64,000 nucleotides of DNA from CAVXZE01 sp963766175. Its GTDB lineage: Bacteria; Myxococcota_A; UBA9160; UBA6930. Every line of letters begins with the position of its first letter. Position 1 is the first letter of the stretch. The stretch is taken from NCBI GenBank assembly GCA_963766175.1, contig CAVXZE010000002.1, positions 124,001 to 188,000 on the forward strand. The letters run 5' to 3'. The position numbers and the translations under genes were made by a program. Shown here piece after piece: positions 16,806 to 25,012 of this stretch. The notes beneath the pieces are model-generated. The model ran no database searches, was not told the DNA's origin, and worked only from the letters and a program-made list of their open reading frames with translations.

Positions 16806-19265
16806 TCAGCGACCCGGTGAAGCAAGCTGGAAATCCGGCTCTGCGATGCCTTCCGCGTCCACTCGCCAGGGGGTCCAGACCAGCGCCACGCGCTCCACGG
16901 TCAGATCGGACTTCCTGGGAGGGATGGGAAGCTCCTCGCAGAGCCAGGTCTTCCTCGCCAGCTGGTCGCGCACGGCCTCGAGGCGCCCCTCGAACTCCGC
17001 CTCGAGCTCCTGGAGCTGCTGCTGGAGGACCTCGACATCCTCCCGGGCGCGGGCGATGTCCCCCCGCTCGCGCGCGGTGCGGCTGGCCCCCCGCGCCGCC
17101 GTCGTCGCCCGCCCGACGTTGCCGAGGCTCCCGAGCTTGCGGCCGAACATCGCGCCCAGCACCGTCGCCCCGACGGAGACCACGGTGTGCATCTTCTGCT
17201 GTTGGTACTGCGAGTGCTCGCGTTCGACCCGCTGCTCCGCCTTGCGGATCCGGTCCGCCAGCCGCGCGAGCTTCGGCGCGTACTGCTTGCGCAGCTTCTC
17301 CAGCTCGAGGTCGCGCTTCTCGCGCAGCAGCTGGCGGAGCTGCGCGCGAAACTCGCCCTCGCTCTGGTCGGGGCGCGATATCGCTCGCGGGTCGGCAGAC
17401 TGCCAGACCCGAAGCGGAAGGCTCCGGTAGAGGTGAGTCCGGAGCATCTTCGACCAGCGCGGTAGCTGGCCGGCCGCGTCGCGGCCGCCGGGAGCGACGC
17501 GAACTCCGCGCTCTCCTCGGGATCGTCCTCGAGGTCGGGAGCACCGCCCTCGAGCACGCTGGCCCCCTCCCACGGCATCGACAGCGCCTCGTCTCCTCGC
17601 AAGCGGCGCGAGAAGCGCCACGCTCTTCCAGACGTCGATGTCGGTGCCCGCCTTCGTGTAGTGGAACGTCGCGACACCCAGTGCGGCAGGGCGGTACACG
17701 AGCCTTCCCCGAGGCCCGGCCGTCCCGGCGACGGGGAGGAAGCGCTCCTCGATCTTGGGGGGAACCACCGGACGCGTGGATTCGGCGGCCGGCGCAGCTT
17801 CGGAGACGGGAGGCGCGGCCGGGCGCACTCGCGAAGCCGGCGGGGCGGCCTGCTTGCGCTCCGCCATCAGCCTGGCGATCTGCTCGCGGGTGAGCGGTCC
17901 GCGAAGATAGGAGAGCGCCCAGCGGGTGTGGAAGACGACGGCCTCGTCCTCGTGGACGTTGTTCATCAGAAACACCCGGCTCCCCAGCCCGGCGAGGATC
18001 CGCTCGGTCCTGGCGCGGTCGAAGCCCGCGCCGGCGGCTGCCGAGGCGCCCTCCAGGCCCTCGATCACCCGGGCCTTGTCGCGCTCGGTCTGCAGCCTTC
18101 CCAGGAACCAGGTACCCGCGTTCGAGAGCCCCTTGTAGTCGAGGTCCACGGGGTTCTGCGTCGCCAGCACCACCCCGAGCCCGTAGGCGCGGGCCTGCTT
18201 GAGCAGGGTCAACATCGGAGTCTTCGAGGGCGGGTTCGCCGTGGGCGGGAAGTAGCCGAAGACCTCGTCCATGTAGAGCAGCGCCCGCAGGCTGCCGGTG
18301 CCGGGCTGCGTGCGCATCCAGGCGATCACTTCGTTCAGAAGGATCGTGACCAGGAACATGCGCTCCGGGTCGGAGAGATGTGCGATGGAGACGATCGCGA
18401 TCCGCGGCTTGCCCTCGTCGGTGTAGAGCAGACGACCCACGTCGAGCGGCTCGCCCTGGCTCCAGGCGGCGAACGCCGGCGAGGCCAGCAGGTTGTTGAG
18501 GGTCATGGCCAGCTCGAAGCGGTCCTTCGACGGGAAGAACGACTCGAGGTCCAGCACGCCGAGCCGGTCGAAGGGGGGGCTCTGGATCTCGCGGATCAGC
18601 GAGGCGATATCGAGGTCGCGCCCCTCGCGCCAGGCGCGATCGATCAGCGCCGAGAGCAGGATGTGCTCCCGGCTGCGGATGGGATCCGCCTCGACACCCA
18701 CCAGCGCCAGCAGGCCCGAAACCGCGGAAAGGGTGCGCTCGCGCAAGGCTTCCTCGTCGCCGGCCACCTGGGGCGGGGGCGCCGCCAACGAGCGCAACAC
18801 GGTGAGCGGAATCCCCGCGCTTCCACCCGGGGTGTAGATCGCGAGATCGGCGGCCTCTTGGAGTCGGGCGATCCGGTCGCCCGACTGACCCCATTCCGCA
18901 AGACCCCTCCGCCACAGATCCGCCGTCCACCGCGCGTGCTCCTCGGGTGTCCGCCCAGCCCGCGCCGCCTCCGAGGGGTCCAGCCAGGGGAGGAAATCCG
19001 CGGGCCGCAGCTGAGGGAAGCCCAGCAGGAGGTTGCCGAGGTCGCCCTTCGGGTCGATGGCGATGGCGGGGATGCCGTCGAGGGCGGCCTCCTCGAGAAG
19101 CGTGATGCAGAGCCCCGTCTTGCCGCTCCCGGTCATGCCCACACAGACGGCGTGCGTGGTCAGATCCTTCGCGTCGTAGAGCAGGTCCTCTTCGCGGACG
19201 CGCGATTTCTCCACGTCGTAGCCGCGTCCGAGATAGAAGGCTCCGAGCTTCTCGTATTCCGCCAT
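16806..19265 (-). CDS. HerA-like (DUF853-type) P-loop ATPase with internal compensated frameshift
   Basis: About 819 aa from ATG 19265 (GGAGG upstream). Walker A is GMTGSGKTG near residue 45, Walker B LLYMDEVFGYFPP near 350, followed by LKQARAYGLGVVLATQNP, typical of HerA/FtsK-type ATPases. The C-terminal third has a long coiled coil (DLELEKLRKQY...). Between about 17470 and 17602 the sensible reading (GDEALSMPWEGAS, DLEDDPEESAEF) lies in another frame, so two compensating indels bracket a roughly 40-residue low-complexity linker. Likely a DNA/RNP translocase or portal ATPase. The MBL nuclease lies 78 bases downstream. Confidence 0.8.
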   Translation of the reverse strand: MAEYEKLGAFYLGRGYDVEKSRVREEDLLYDAKDLTTHAVCVGMTGSGKTGLCITLLEEAALDGIPAIAIDPKGDLGNLLLGFPQLRPADFLPWLDPSEAARAGRTPEEHARWTADLWRRGLAEWGQSGDRIARLQEAADLAIYTPGGSAGIPLTVLRSLAAPPPQVAGDEEALRERTLSAVSGLLALVGVEADPIRSREHILLSALIDRAWREGRDLDIASLIREIQSPPFDRLGVLDLESFFPSKDRFELAMTLNNLLASPAFAAWSQGEPLDVGRLLYTDEGKPRIAIVSIAHLSDPERMFLVTILLNEVIAWMRTQPGTGSLRALLYMDEVFGYFPPTANPPSKTPMLTLLKQARAYGLGVVLATQNPVDLDYKGLSNAGTWFLGRLQTERDKARVIEGLEGASAAAGAGFDRARTERILAGLGSRVFLMNNVHEDEAVVFHTRWALSYLRGPLTREQIARLMAERKQAAPPASRVRPAAPPVSEAAPAAESTRPVVPPKIEERFLPVAGTAGPRGRLVYRPAALGVATFHYTKAGTDIDVWKSVALLAPLARRRGAVDAVGGGQRARGRCSRPRGRSRGERGVRVAPGGRDAAGQLPRWSKMLRTHLYRSLPLRVWQSADPRAISRPDQSEGEFRAQLRQLLREKRDLELEKLRKQYAPKLARLADRIRKAEQRVEREHSQYQQQKMHTVVSVGATVLGAMFGRKLGSLGNVGRATTAARGASRTARERGDIARAREDVEVLQQQLQELEAEFEGRLEAVRDQLARKTWLCEELPIPPRKSDLTVERVALVWTPWRVDAEGIAEPDFQLASPGR

Positions 19266-19392
19266 CTCGCTCCGCCTCCCGGTGCGTCGCAGCAGTGGAT
19301 CCATGGGGAGTATCCCGCACACCTGCCCGGTCGCGGCCTGCTGCGCAGCCGGCCGGATCGGCTCCCAATCTGGAGATCTCTTGGGCTGGGTG

Positions 19393-19424
19393 AGTCTAGC
19401 GGGCTGGTGGGAAATGCGGGCTTG
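19393..19424 (+). repeat. Partial copy of the 185-bp palindromic repeat (3' terminus only)
   Basis: The segment AGTCTAGCGGGCTGGTGGG, continuing into AAATGCGGGCTTG, matches the right end of the long palindrome at 60387-60571 (there GTAGCGAGCTGGTGGGAAATG). Weaker similarity continues leftwards to about 19340 (an AATCTG block). The left arm is absent. It lies between the start of the HerA-like gene and the stop of the membrane protein gene. Confidence 0.6.
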
Positions 19425-19427
19425 CTG

Positions 19428-21080
19428 CTAAGCCCCTCCAACGGGGCCGCAGCGCCGAGCCTCCGGCTGGGGAACGACGCTGAGTCCCTCCTCCCGAAAC
19501 CAGCTGAAGAACACCGGAAGCTGTCGCTTCTGCAGCTCGGGGAGGTAGTCCCAGTTGATCTCCCGGTTGGTGATCTCCCACCACTCGGGATCGGCGAGAT
19601 CGGCCAGCTCGAGGTGGATCGTCCGCAGGCGCTCCCGCGACTCATGCTTCATGTCGTCGAAGATCCGGTGGGCGCGTTCGATGTCCCCGAAGCTGAGGTA
19701 GTAGGTTGCCAGCTTCAGCTGGGCCTTTCGCACGCCACTGAGCGCCGACTCCTGCCCGGTCAGGCCACCCGGCACGCGGTCCACCTGCAGGAGGATGTCG
19801 AGCATGGCGTCCTGGTTCTCGGCCCCCGCGGTGTGCGCCAGGATGATCATTTCCGCCAGGTCGTGGGCAGCGGCCTCCGTCACGAAGGTCTCTCCGATCT
19901 CGAAGGAGATCCTGGCGTAGTACTGCAGCCAATCCGCCAGTTCCTTGACCAGCTCGAACTCGCCCGCCGCGATCAGCACCTCGCAGGCGAAGCTCCGGAA
20001 CTCGGCCAGCACGTTCTGGGCACTCCGCACGTCCCGGACCGTGATGCTCCTGCTGAGGTTGGTGTTGAGGAAGCGGAGGGCCAGTCGCAGCGCCGGACGA
20101 TCGCCCGCCCGGAGCGCCGCGGAGGCAATGCGATGGGTGTGGATCGAGATCAGGTGGTTCAGATCCGGAGCGCCGTGCAGTCCTCGGAAAAAAGCCGTCT
20201 GGTAACCGCGGAGGATCTTCGCCTCCAGCCAGGTCCGCCGCTCGCTGAGGGAGCCCATCATCTCGGGATCCAGTGTGACGAAATCGCGATCCGTCTCGGC
20301 CAGGGACTCGACCGCGAACCACGCCGCCGGGAGGTCCCGCTTCAGCGGAGCTGGGCCCGCGCCAGCTCGGAGAGCGCCTCGATGGCGGGAACGGCGACCG
20401 CGCTCTCGTCGTTCTTGATGGCGATCAGGATCATGTCCGCCAGCTGCTCGACACTGGCGATGACCGTCTCGCGGCGCCGGTCGACCGAGGCGCCCGAGCG
20501 CGCGGCGCGCCGGATGCGCGCTCAGCGCCTGGCGCTGGACCCGACCGATCACATTGCCGGGCGAGAAGAACCCCAGGAGGTAACCAAAGTAGGGCAGCAG
20601 GCCGAGGACGGCGAGCGAGAGCGCACACGTGGCTGCCAGAACCATCGTCTCCGGGTAGTCGGGTCCGTGGAGACTCATGTCGACCCACAAGACCAGCACC
20701 ACAGTGACGACGAAGCCGCCGAGGACGAGCGCGTTCACCGGGTCGCGGATGAAGAGCGGCGCGATGCGGGACGTGTAGCGGCTCGACGCCAGCTCGACCA
20801 GGATGGCCACGACGGTGAGCGCGATCGCTAGCACGGCTACCGGCACCTCGCCCATGTTGGAGAGGACCTCCGCCGCCCTCGGGCTGGACCAGAGCTCGAC
20901 GAGCCCGACGGAGCTAGGGCGGCCCCCGAATTCGATGAACCAGAGCACGGCGTAGATGGTCCAGCTCGCCGCCAGGAGCGAACCGAAGCCGAGGAAGACA
21001 AGCAGCATTCCGGGCGGCCGGGGTCGATGCTGGCGCACGGTCAGAGAACTCATCGAGGCAATTTCCGATCCGCTCCGCAC
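19428..21080 (-). CDS. DUF2254-like membrane protein, internal compensated frameshift
   Basis: Up to 550 aa; ATG 21053 is an alternative to the GTG at 21080. The first 190 residues hold about four membrane helices and the phrase VELASSRYTSRIAPLFIRDPV, then YFGYLLGFFSPGNVIGRV. This layout resembles DUF2254 predicted membrane proteins. Residues about 195-255 read as arginine-rich nonsense in this frame, while the next frame gives RETVIASVEQLADMILIAIK and EALSELARAQLR. Indels near 20512-20522 and 20338-20352 are therefore inferred. The C-terminal 300 residues form a helical cytoplasmic domain. Function unknown. Confidence 0.65.
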   Translation of the reverse strand: MRSGSEIASMSSLTVRQHRPRPPGMLLVFLGFGSLLAASWTIYAVLWFIEFGGRPSSVGLVELWSSPRAAEVLSNMGEVPVAVLAIALTVVAILVELASSRYTSRIAPLFIRDPVNALVLGGFVVTVVLVLWVDMSLHGPDYPETMVLAATCALSLAVLGLLPYFGYLLGFFSPGNVIGRVQRQALSAHPARRALGRLGRPAPRDGHRQCRAAGGHDPDRHQERRERGRRSRHRGALRAGAGPAPLKRDLPAAWFAVESLAETDRDFVTLDPEMMGSLSERRTWLEAKILRGYQTAFFRGLHGAPDLNHLISIHTHRIASAALRAGDRPALRLALRFLNTNLSRSITVRDVRSAQNVLAEFRSFACEVLIAAGEFELVKELADWLQYYARISFEIGETFVTEAAAHDLAEMIILAHTAGAENQDAMLDILLQVDRVPGGLTGQESALSGVRKAQLKLATYYLSFGDIERAHRIFDDMKHESRERLRTIHLELADLADPEWWEITNREINWDYLPELQKRQLPVFFSWFREEGLSVVPQPEARRCGPVGGA

Positions 21081-21221
21081 CCCTCACCCCGATCGACTGG
21101 AGAACTCTGCGCCGCGCCGCCCCTCGCGACACAGCCTCAACGCTCCGAGAGTTGTTTCAGGAGGCTCCCGTGAAGTCTCTCCAAGAGCCTGAGTAAGTTT
21201 CGCCAGGTAGGGGGCAGACGA

Positions 21222-21266
21222 GGATCCTCAAATCCGGGTAAATCTGGACCTAAATCTGGGGAGTCG
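21222..21266 (-). promoter_or_regulatory. Tandem GATTTA-box motif, copy 1
   Basis: Read on the minus strand the block contains AGATTTAGGTCC, AGATTTACCC and GGATTTGAGG: GATTT boxes 12 and then 10 bases apart, about one helical turn. The second copy at 25013-25057 matches at 36 of 45 positions without gaps, the invariant parts being the boxes and the flanking ATCCTCAA and GGGAGTCG. It lies about 140 bases upstream of the DUF2254-like gene. Direct repeats at this period are typical of dimeric response-regulator or activator sites. Confidence 0.5.
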
Positions 21267-21360
21267 GCCTCGGCGTGGAGTTGGCCCTCCTCCTGCCTGC
21301 CCTCCTGTGGCTGCACCGGAGACGTGGCCTGTGGAGGGCGAGCGCTAGCCCGCCCTCCTG

Positions 21361-21410
21361 AGAGCGTGTCGACGAGACTCGTTTCGGCCGCTCCCGGGCC
21401 CTCTCCCCGG
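21361..21410. repeat. 50-bp interspersed element, copy 1
   Basis: Starts AGAGCGTGTCGACGAGA and continues through TTTCGGCCGCTCC and GGGCCCT. The copy at 23552-23601 begins with the same 17 bases and then TCGGCCGCTTCC, AGGCCCT. Overall similarity is about 80 percent by eye. Both copies lie at the 3' end of minus-strand reading frames (cytochrome, kinase remnant). Confidence 0.5.
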
Positions 21411-21444
21411 GGTGTCAGTCCCGGAATCCGCTCGCTTCTCGCCC

Positions 21445-22899
21445 CTAGCGGTTGGTCCTCCTCCTCGTCGTCCGCCTCATCCTCACATCGTCGTCTTCCG
21501 CGTGCTCCGCATCGTACTCGTCATCGCCGCCTTCGAGAACCACCCCCGTCCGCGCCGTGGCTACGTCGACGTCCGGGTCCCCGTCGGCGACGGTCGCGGT
21601 CCACAGGATCTCACCGGGCATCGTCGGGACGAAGAAGAACCGGAGCCTGGTCGCGCGGTTCCGGAGCCGGGCACGGACGCGAGTGGTCTCGGAGAAGACC
21701 TCGACCCCGTTCTGGACGCCGACCACGGTGGCATTGGCGACTCCAGACACTGATCCGCTGTTCTTCACCTCCAGCTTGAGCTTGATCGCCTCCCGCCTGC
21801 CCTTGGACTCGACATTCGCGCTGAACCGTGTGATGTCGACGTCCAGCAGTGTCGGCGCCGGCGCGGGAGTCGGAACCGGCGTCGGTTCGGGAGTCGGAAC
21901 CGGCGTCGGCGCGGGAGTCGGAACCGGCGTCGGCGCGGGAGTCGGCACCGGCGTCGGCGCGGGAGTCGGCACCGGTGTCGGCGCGGGAGTCGGCACCGGC
22001 GTCGGCGCGGGAGTCGGCACCGGCGTCGGCGCGGGAGTCGGCACCGGCGTCGGCGCGGGAGTCGGAACCGGCGTCGGCGCGGGAGTCGGTACCGGCGTCG
22101 GCGCGGGAGTCGGTACCGGCGTCGGCGCGGGAGTCGGTACCGGCGTCGGCGCGGGAGTCGGTACCGGCGTCGGCGCGGGAGTCGGTACCGGCGTCGGCGC
22201 GGGAGTCGGTACCGGCGTCGGCGCGGGAGTCGGTACCGGCGTCGGCGCGGGAGTCGGTACCGGCGTCGGCGTGGCAGGCGGCACGCAGTCAGGATCCGCA
22301 CCGTCGTAGACGTTGTCGCCGTCATTGTCGAGGCCGATGTCATCCGCCGTGTAATCCTCCGGGAACGGCGGCGGATTGCAGGGATCGTCGGAGATGCTGT
22401 GTCCGGCCCCCGGGTTCGCGTAGTAGGGCGGGAGGATATCCTCGCCCACCGTGGTGAAGAAGTCCGGGTTGGAGTCGTCGTGGCAGTCGGAACAGTCCGT
22501 CTCGCCAGCGTTGAAGTGGTGCTGGCGCAGGCCCGCGCCGGTCACCGACCCGCCCGCGTCGGTCTCGGCGCGTCCGTGACAACCGAGGCAGGAGATGGGA
22601 GCCAGTCCGGCGCCGCCGGCGGAAGAATCAATGAAGACCGGGCTCAGCGAGTTCGATTGATGGCAGGTGTCGCAATCACCACCGAGCATGAGTCTGCGAT
22701 GAACGTCGTGAAGATCGTCGCCCCAGTTCGAACCGTCGGAGAGCGAGATGTAAGGGCTGGAACGGAAATCGCCGTGACACGAAGACGAAGCGCAGCCGTC
22801 GTAGACTTCGTACGCTTCCGATCGCGCTGTCCAGACGACGATCAGGGCCAGCGCTCCCACCAGCCCCAGTCCCACGGCAAACAAACTCTTGGCTCCCAT
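21445..22899 (-). CDS. Exported multihaem c-type cytochrome with (PTPVPTPA)n linker and CARDB-like domain
   Basis: 484 aa from ATG 22899 (GAGGAG eight bases upstream). An N-terminal membrane/signal helix (LFAVGLGLVGALALIVV) precedes haem motifs CASSSCH (Cx4CH), CDTCH, CLGCH and CSDCH near residues 36-140. The Cx4CH/CxxCH mix is the Geobacter-type domain. A DNDGDNVYDGADPDC calcium-binding-like turn follows, then about 140 residues of PTPVPTPA repeats, then a beta-rich domain (LKLEVKNSGSVSGVANATV) resembling CARDB. It ends in an acidic patch and an arginine-rich tail. Predicted periplasmic or surface electron carrier on a stiff stalk. It stands alone between repeat-rich spacers. Confidence 0.82.
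   Translation of the reverse strand: MGAKSLFAVGLGLVGALALIVVWTARSEAYEVYDGCASSSCHGDFRSSPYISLSDGSNWGDDLHDVHRRLMLGGDCDTCHQSNSLSPVFIDSSAGGAGLAPISCLGCHGRAETDAGGSVTGAGLRQHHFNAGETDCSDCHDDSNPDFFTTVGEDILPPYYANPGAGHSISDDPCNPPPFPEDYTADDIGLDNDGDNVYDGADPDCVPPATPTPVPTPAPTPVPTPAPTPVPTPAPTPVPTPAPTPVPTPAPTPVPTPAPTPVPTPAPTPVPTPAPTPVPTPAPTPVPTPAPTPVPTPAPTPVPTPAPTPVPTPAPTPVPTPAPTPVPTPAPTPVPTPEPTPVPTPAPAPTLLDVDITRFSANVESKGRREAIKLKLEVKNSGSVSGVANATVVGVQNGVEVFSETTRVRARLRNRATRLRFFFVPTMPGEILWTATVADGDPDVDVATARTGVVLEGGDDEYDAEHAEDDDVRMRRTTRRRTNR
21849..22278 (-). repeat. In-frame 24-bp tandem repeat encoding PTPVPTPA
   Basis: About 17-18 copies of a 24-base unit lie inside the cytochrome gene. Units differ mainly at one synonymous base: the codon block reads GTCGGTACCGGC in about eight consecutive units at the right end, GTCGGCACCGGC in a middle run and GTCGGAACCGGC at the left end. 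One unit encodes PTPE. The blockwise distribution shows expansion by unequal exchange or slippage; the copy number probably varies between strains. Confidence 0.9.
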
Positions 22900-23300
22900 C
22901 TGCTGTTCTCCTCTTCGAGTGGTACTGCGTCTCGCGCCCACGTGATTATCGTGTGCCTCGTACTTGGAGACTGTGTGCCAGACGCACAGTCGTTCGAGTT
23001 ATTCGTTCGAATCAGACACGCCTGGTCGCGGGACCGGCGAGCGCGAATCTCGAGCGGAAGCCGCACGCGACCGAACGGTAAGCGCTCTGCGGGTCAGTCG
23101 GTCAGGAATACACAACGACCATCTTTCGTATCGACGCCAATACGCGAGTGCTGCATACCAGTGGAGGGAGATGTGAGCGCTCAGCGAGACCCGGAGGCTG
23201 TCGATCCGCCGACCAGGTCAGGACATCCGAGAGCTGCGTCACCGTCGGAGAAGAGCGGTCCGGCGCATCAATTCGACGAACTGTACCCGAGATCTTTGCG

Positions 23301-23507
23301 ACGCGTTGCTTTCCTGAAGGAAAGGAAAGTTACGCGTTTTCAATTGCGCCGCTGGCAGGTTCTGACTCCGCCAACTTCCGTCACGGCAACTGAAACGCAT
23401 CTTCTCTTGCGTTCCTCGAGCAACCTGACTACAGGCATATCACCGGGTGCCAAGGCATCGAGATACGGACTCGTGAGCGGCATCACTGACGCGTGGTTCC
23501 GCGATCA
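23301..23507 (+). ncRNA. Candidate structured RNA/repeat element, copy B
   Basis: Hairpin 1: GCTTTCC (23308-23314), loop TGAAGGAAA, GGAAAGT (23324-23330), with outer CGCGT/ACGCG pairs (one internal mismatch) and a TTTT run after it. Hairpin 2: GTGA-GCGGCA-TCAC (23473-23486). Copy A at 39191-39310 keeps both hairpins and the same flanks: ACGC-TTGCT before, TACG..TTTC after, GCATCG.GATACG before hairpin 2. The middle base pair of hairpin 1 changes from T-A here to G-C there, a compensatory change. The spacing between hairpins is 84 bases longer here. Strand is tentative. Confidence 0.45.
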
Positions 23508-23509
23508 CT

Positions 23510-23537
23510 GTGAACTTCGCTCGCCTGCCGCTCACTG
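23510..23537. repeat. REP-like inverted repeat, copy 1
   Basis: GTGAACTTCGCTCGCCTGCC then GCTCACTG: GTGA and TCAC arms around a GC-rich core. The copy at 40683-40710 differs at only a few positions. Both are extragenic, as expected for REP-type sequences. Confidence 0.5.
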
Positions 23538-23551
23538 CGCGCACCTTCCTC

Positions 23552-23601
23552 AGAGCGTGTCGACGAGAATCAGTTCGGCCGCTTCCAGGCCCTATCCACG
23601 G
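23552..23601. repeat. 50-bp interspersed element, copy 2
   Basis: Second copy of the element at 21361-21410, sharing AGAGCGTGTCGACGAGA, TCGGCCGCT and GGCCCT. It overlaps the end of the kinase remnant reading frame and directly follows copy B of the hairpin element and a REP-like repeat, making a composite of repeats. Confidence 0.5.
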
Positions 23602-23962
23602 AGAAGTGAGCGGGGGGGAAGTCCGCAGAGAGGGCCGCGGGAAGCTTCACCCGGAAGGTGCTTCCCCTTCCGGGGGTGCTGGTCACCTCGATCTCTCCAC
23701 CCATGCTCTTCTCGATGCCATGGGCGATCGTGAGACCGAGACCGGCACTCGCCCCGAGGTTCAGGGCCGACTCCAGGACCGGGTGAATATCGAACGCGAC
23801 GGCTTCCCCGTCCTCGCGTTGCTCGATAGCCTCGTGCGCCGGAGCGCCCACCCGCGCGAGCTCGTCGGCGGAGAGTGAATCATTCTCGTCCCGGTCTTCC
23901 GGGCGACGGGTCTCACCCAAAATGCGCCGATTCCGTGGGGGCGGGGCTCGGACTCGCAGCAC
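23570..23962 (-). pseudogene. Histidine kinase C-terminal remnant (HATPase G2 box only)
   Basis: Only the last part of the frame is kinase-like: GLGLTIAHGIEKSMGGEIEV followed by TSTPGRGSTFRVKLP, the G2 box and terminal strands of a GHKL ATPase domain. The N and G1 boxes, the dimerisation helix and any sensor are missing; upstream residues (ARVGAPAHEAIEQREDGEAV) fit no kinase segment. The frame start is arbitrary and overlaps the LuxR gene. A degraded, internally deleted gene is the simplest reading. Confidence 0.6.
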
Positions 23963-24470
23963 CCTTTAGCATCTCGATCAATTCTACCTGCGACTTCACC
24001 CCGGATTTTCGATACGCCGCCTGGAGGTGATTGCGCACCGTGTGTGGGCTGATGAAGAGGCTCCGCGCGATGGTAGAGACGCGATGACCCTCCACCAACA
24101 GCTTCACGACCTCCGTCTCGCGGGGAGAGAGTGAATCGAGTTCCGGACACGCGCGAGGTCGCGAGGAAGGAGGCAACGTCGACGGCGAAATGCCCAACCG
24201 TTCCAGCTCGACACCAATCCGTCGCAGGACGGTCTGGACCTCGTTCATCAGGTTGTCGGTTCGGTCGAGCAGTTCGAGAAGCTGTCCCGAGGCATTTGGG
24301 GCATCACCCGGCGTCACTGCCTCGGTGCTACTCCTTGTCTCACACCGGGTATTGCTCGATTCCTTGAGATTGACCAGAGCAGGTCCAGGCCGGACCGGTC
24401 GGAGATCTGACCTCAATTGGAGCGCTGACTTAGCCAACACGTCGCATACCTCTTCTAGCTGCCTGGCCAA
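23913..24470 (-). CDS. LuxR-type helix-turn-helix regulator
   Basis: 185 aa with a TTG start at 24470; GTG at 24440 with GAAGAGG eight bases upstream is a plausible shorter start. The C-terminal 65 residues are a LuxR/GerE HTH: LSPRETEVVKLLVEGHRVST, IARSLFISPHTVRNHLQAAY. The N-terminal half has no receiver domain; it contains a short amphipathic helix (LELLDRTDNLMNEVQTVLRR). The ligand or partner is unknown. It overlaps the end of the CBS gene by 16 bases and is co-transcribed with it. Confidence 0.82.
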   Translation of the reverse strand: MARQLEEVCDVLAKSALQLRSDLRPVRPGPALVNLKESSNTRCETRSSTEAVTPGDAPNASGQLLELLDRTDNLMNEVQTVLRRIGVELERLGISPSTLPPSSRPRACPELDSLSPRETEVVKLLVEGHRVSTIARSLFISPHTVRNHLQAAYRKSGVKSQVELIEMLKGAASPSPAPTESAHFG

Positions 24471-24940
24471 TCGATTCCGCTCTCACGCGGCCGGCAGATT
24501 GCCGCCAGCAATCCGCCGATTTCGGCCATGGTGATTTCTGGGCTCTTCCCGGTGTCCTGCCGCACCGCTTCGAGCGCGAGATCCGCCAGCGAGAGCAGGC
24601 CAATGACCCGCTCGGACTCATCGACGACCGGAAGGCGACGCACGCGCGCCTCGCCCATGATCGCCGCGGCCTCGGAGACGGAATCTCCCGGATTGCAGGC
24701 GCGGACCACCTCCGTCATCACATCACCCACTTGGAATCCCCCGGGGTCACCTCCGCCCGAGCGGACCGCCACGCAGATGTCGCGATCGGTGATGATTCCG
24801 AGCAGCCGCTGGGAGCCATCGTCAGGCGTGACCGGCAGGCATCCGCAGTCGTTGAGCCGCATTATCTGAGCGACCTCGCTGAGGCTTTGGCCCACTCGGC
24901 AGGTTCTCGCCGCCTTCGTCATCAGCTGTTCGATTCTCAT
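24455..24940 (-). CDS. Tandem CBS-domain protein
   Basis: 161 aa made almost entirely of two CBS motifs: VGQSLSEVAQIMRLNDCGCL with GIITDRDICVAV, and PGDSVSEAAAIMGEARVRRL with GLLSLADLALEAV. CBS pairs bind adenine nucleotides and act as energy or redox sensors; stand-alone pairs usually regulate a partner. The downstream overlapping LuxR regulator is the obvious candidate (inference). A GATTTA-box motif lies 73-117 bases upstream. Confidence 0.9.
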   Translation of the reverse strand: MRIEQLMTKAARTCRVGQSLSEVAQIMRLNDCGCLPVTPDDGSQRLLGIITDRDICVAVRSGGGDPGGFQVGDVMTEVVRACNPGDSVSEAAAIMGEARVRRLPVVDESERVIGLLSLADLALEAVRQDTGKSPEITMAEIGGLLAAICRPRESGIDWPGS

Positions 24941-25012
24941 TTGGACTCATTCTTCGTCTGGCAGAGGAAATCTCGGCACCCTAGGGATTCTCCCAGGGCG
25001 GAGAGAAAAACT

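Larger units (their letters stand above)
21081..21444. other. Intergenic region with two repeated motifs, no gene
   Basis: No open frame here looks coding. The region contains the first copy of the 45-bp GATTTA motif (21222-21266) and the first copy of a 50-bp element (21361-21410) repeated at 23552-23601. On the minus strand it is the 3' flank of the cytochrome gene and the 5' flank of the DUF2254-like gene. Confidence 0.5.
22900..23569. other. Long intergenic region, repeated RNA-like elements, no gene
   Basis: 670 bases without a believable coding frame. The right half contains the hairpin element at 23301-23507, a REP-like inverted repeat at 23510-23537 and the start of the 50-bp element at 23552. 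The left half (22942-23160) is less GC-rich than its surroundings and may hold the promoter of the minus-strand cytochrome gene, but no box pair convinced me. Confidence 0.5.

Noticed and set aside
17661..20831. Very long (1056-codon) plus-strand reading frame
   Set aside because: It is antisense to the HerA-like and DUF2254-like genes, rich in Arg/Gly/His with no domain; a GC-rich shadow frame.
21452..22309. Glycine-valine repeat frame (GVGAGVGT) on the plus strand
   Set aside because: Antisense reading of the PTPVPTPA repeat; the minus-strand frame has signal peptide and haem motifs.
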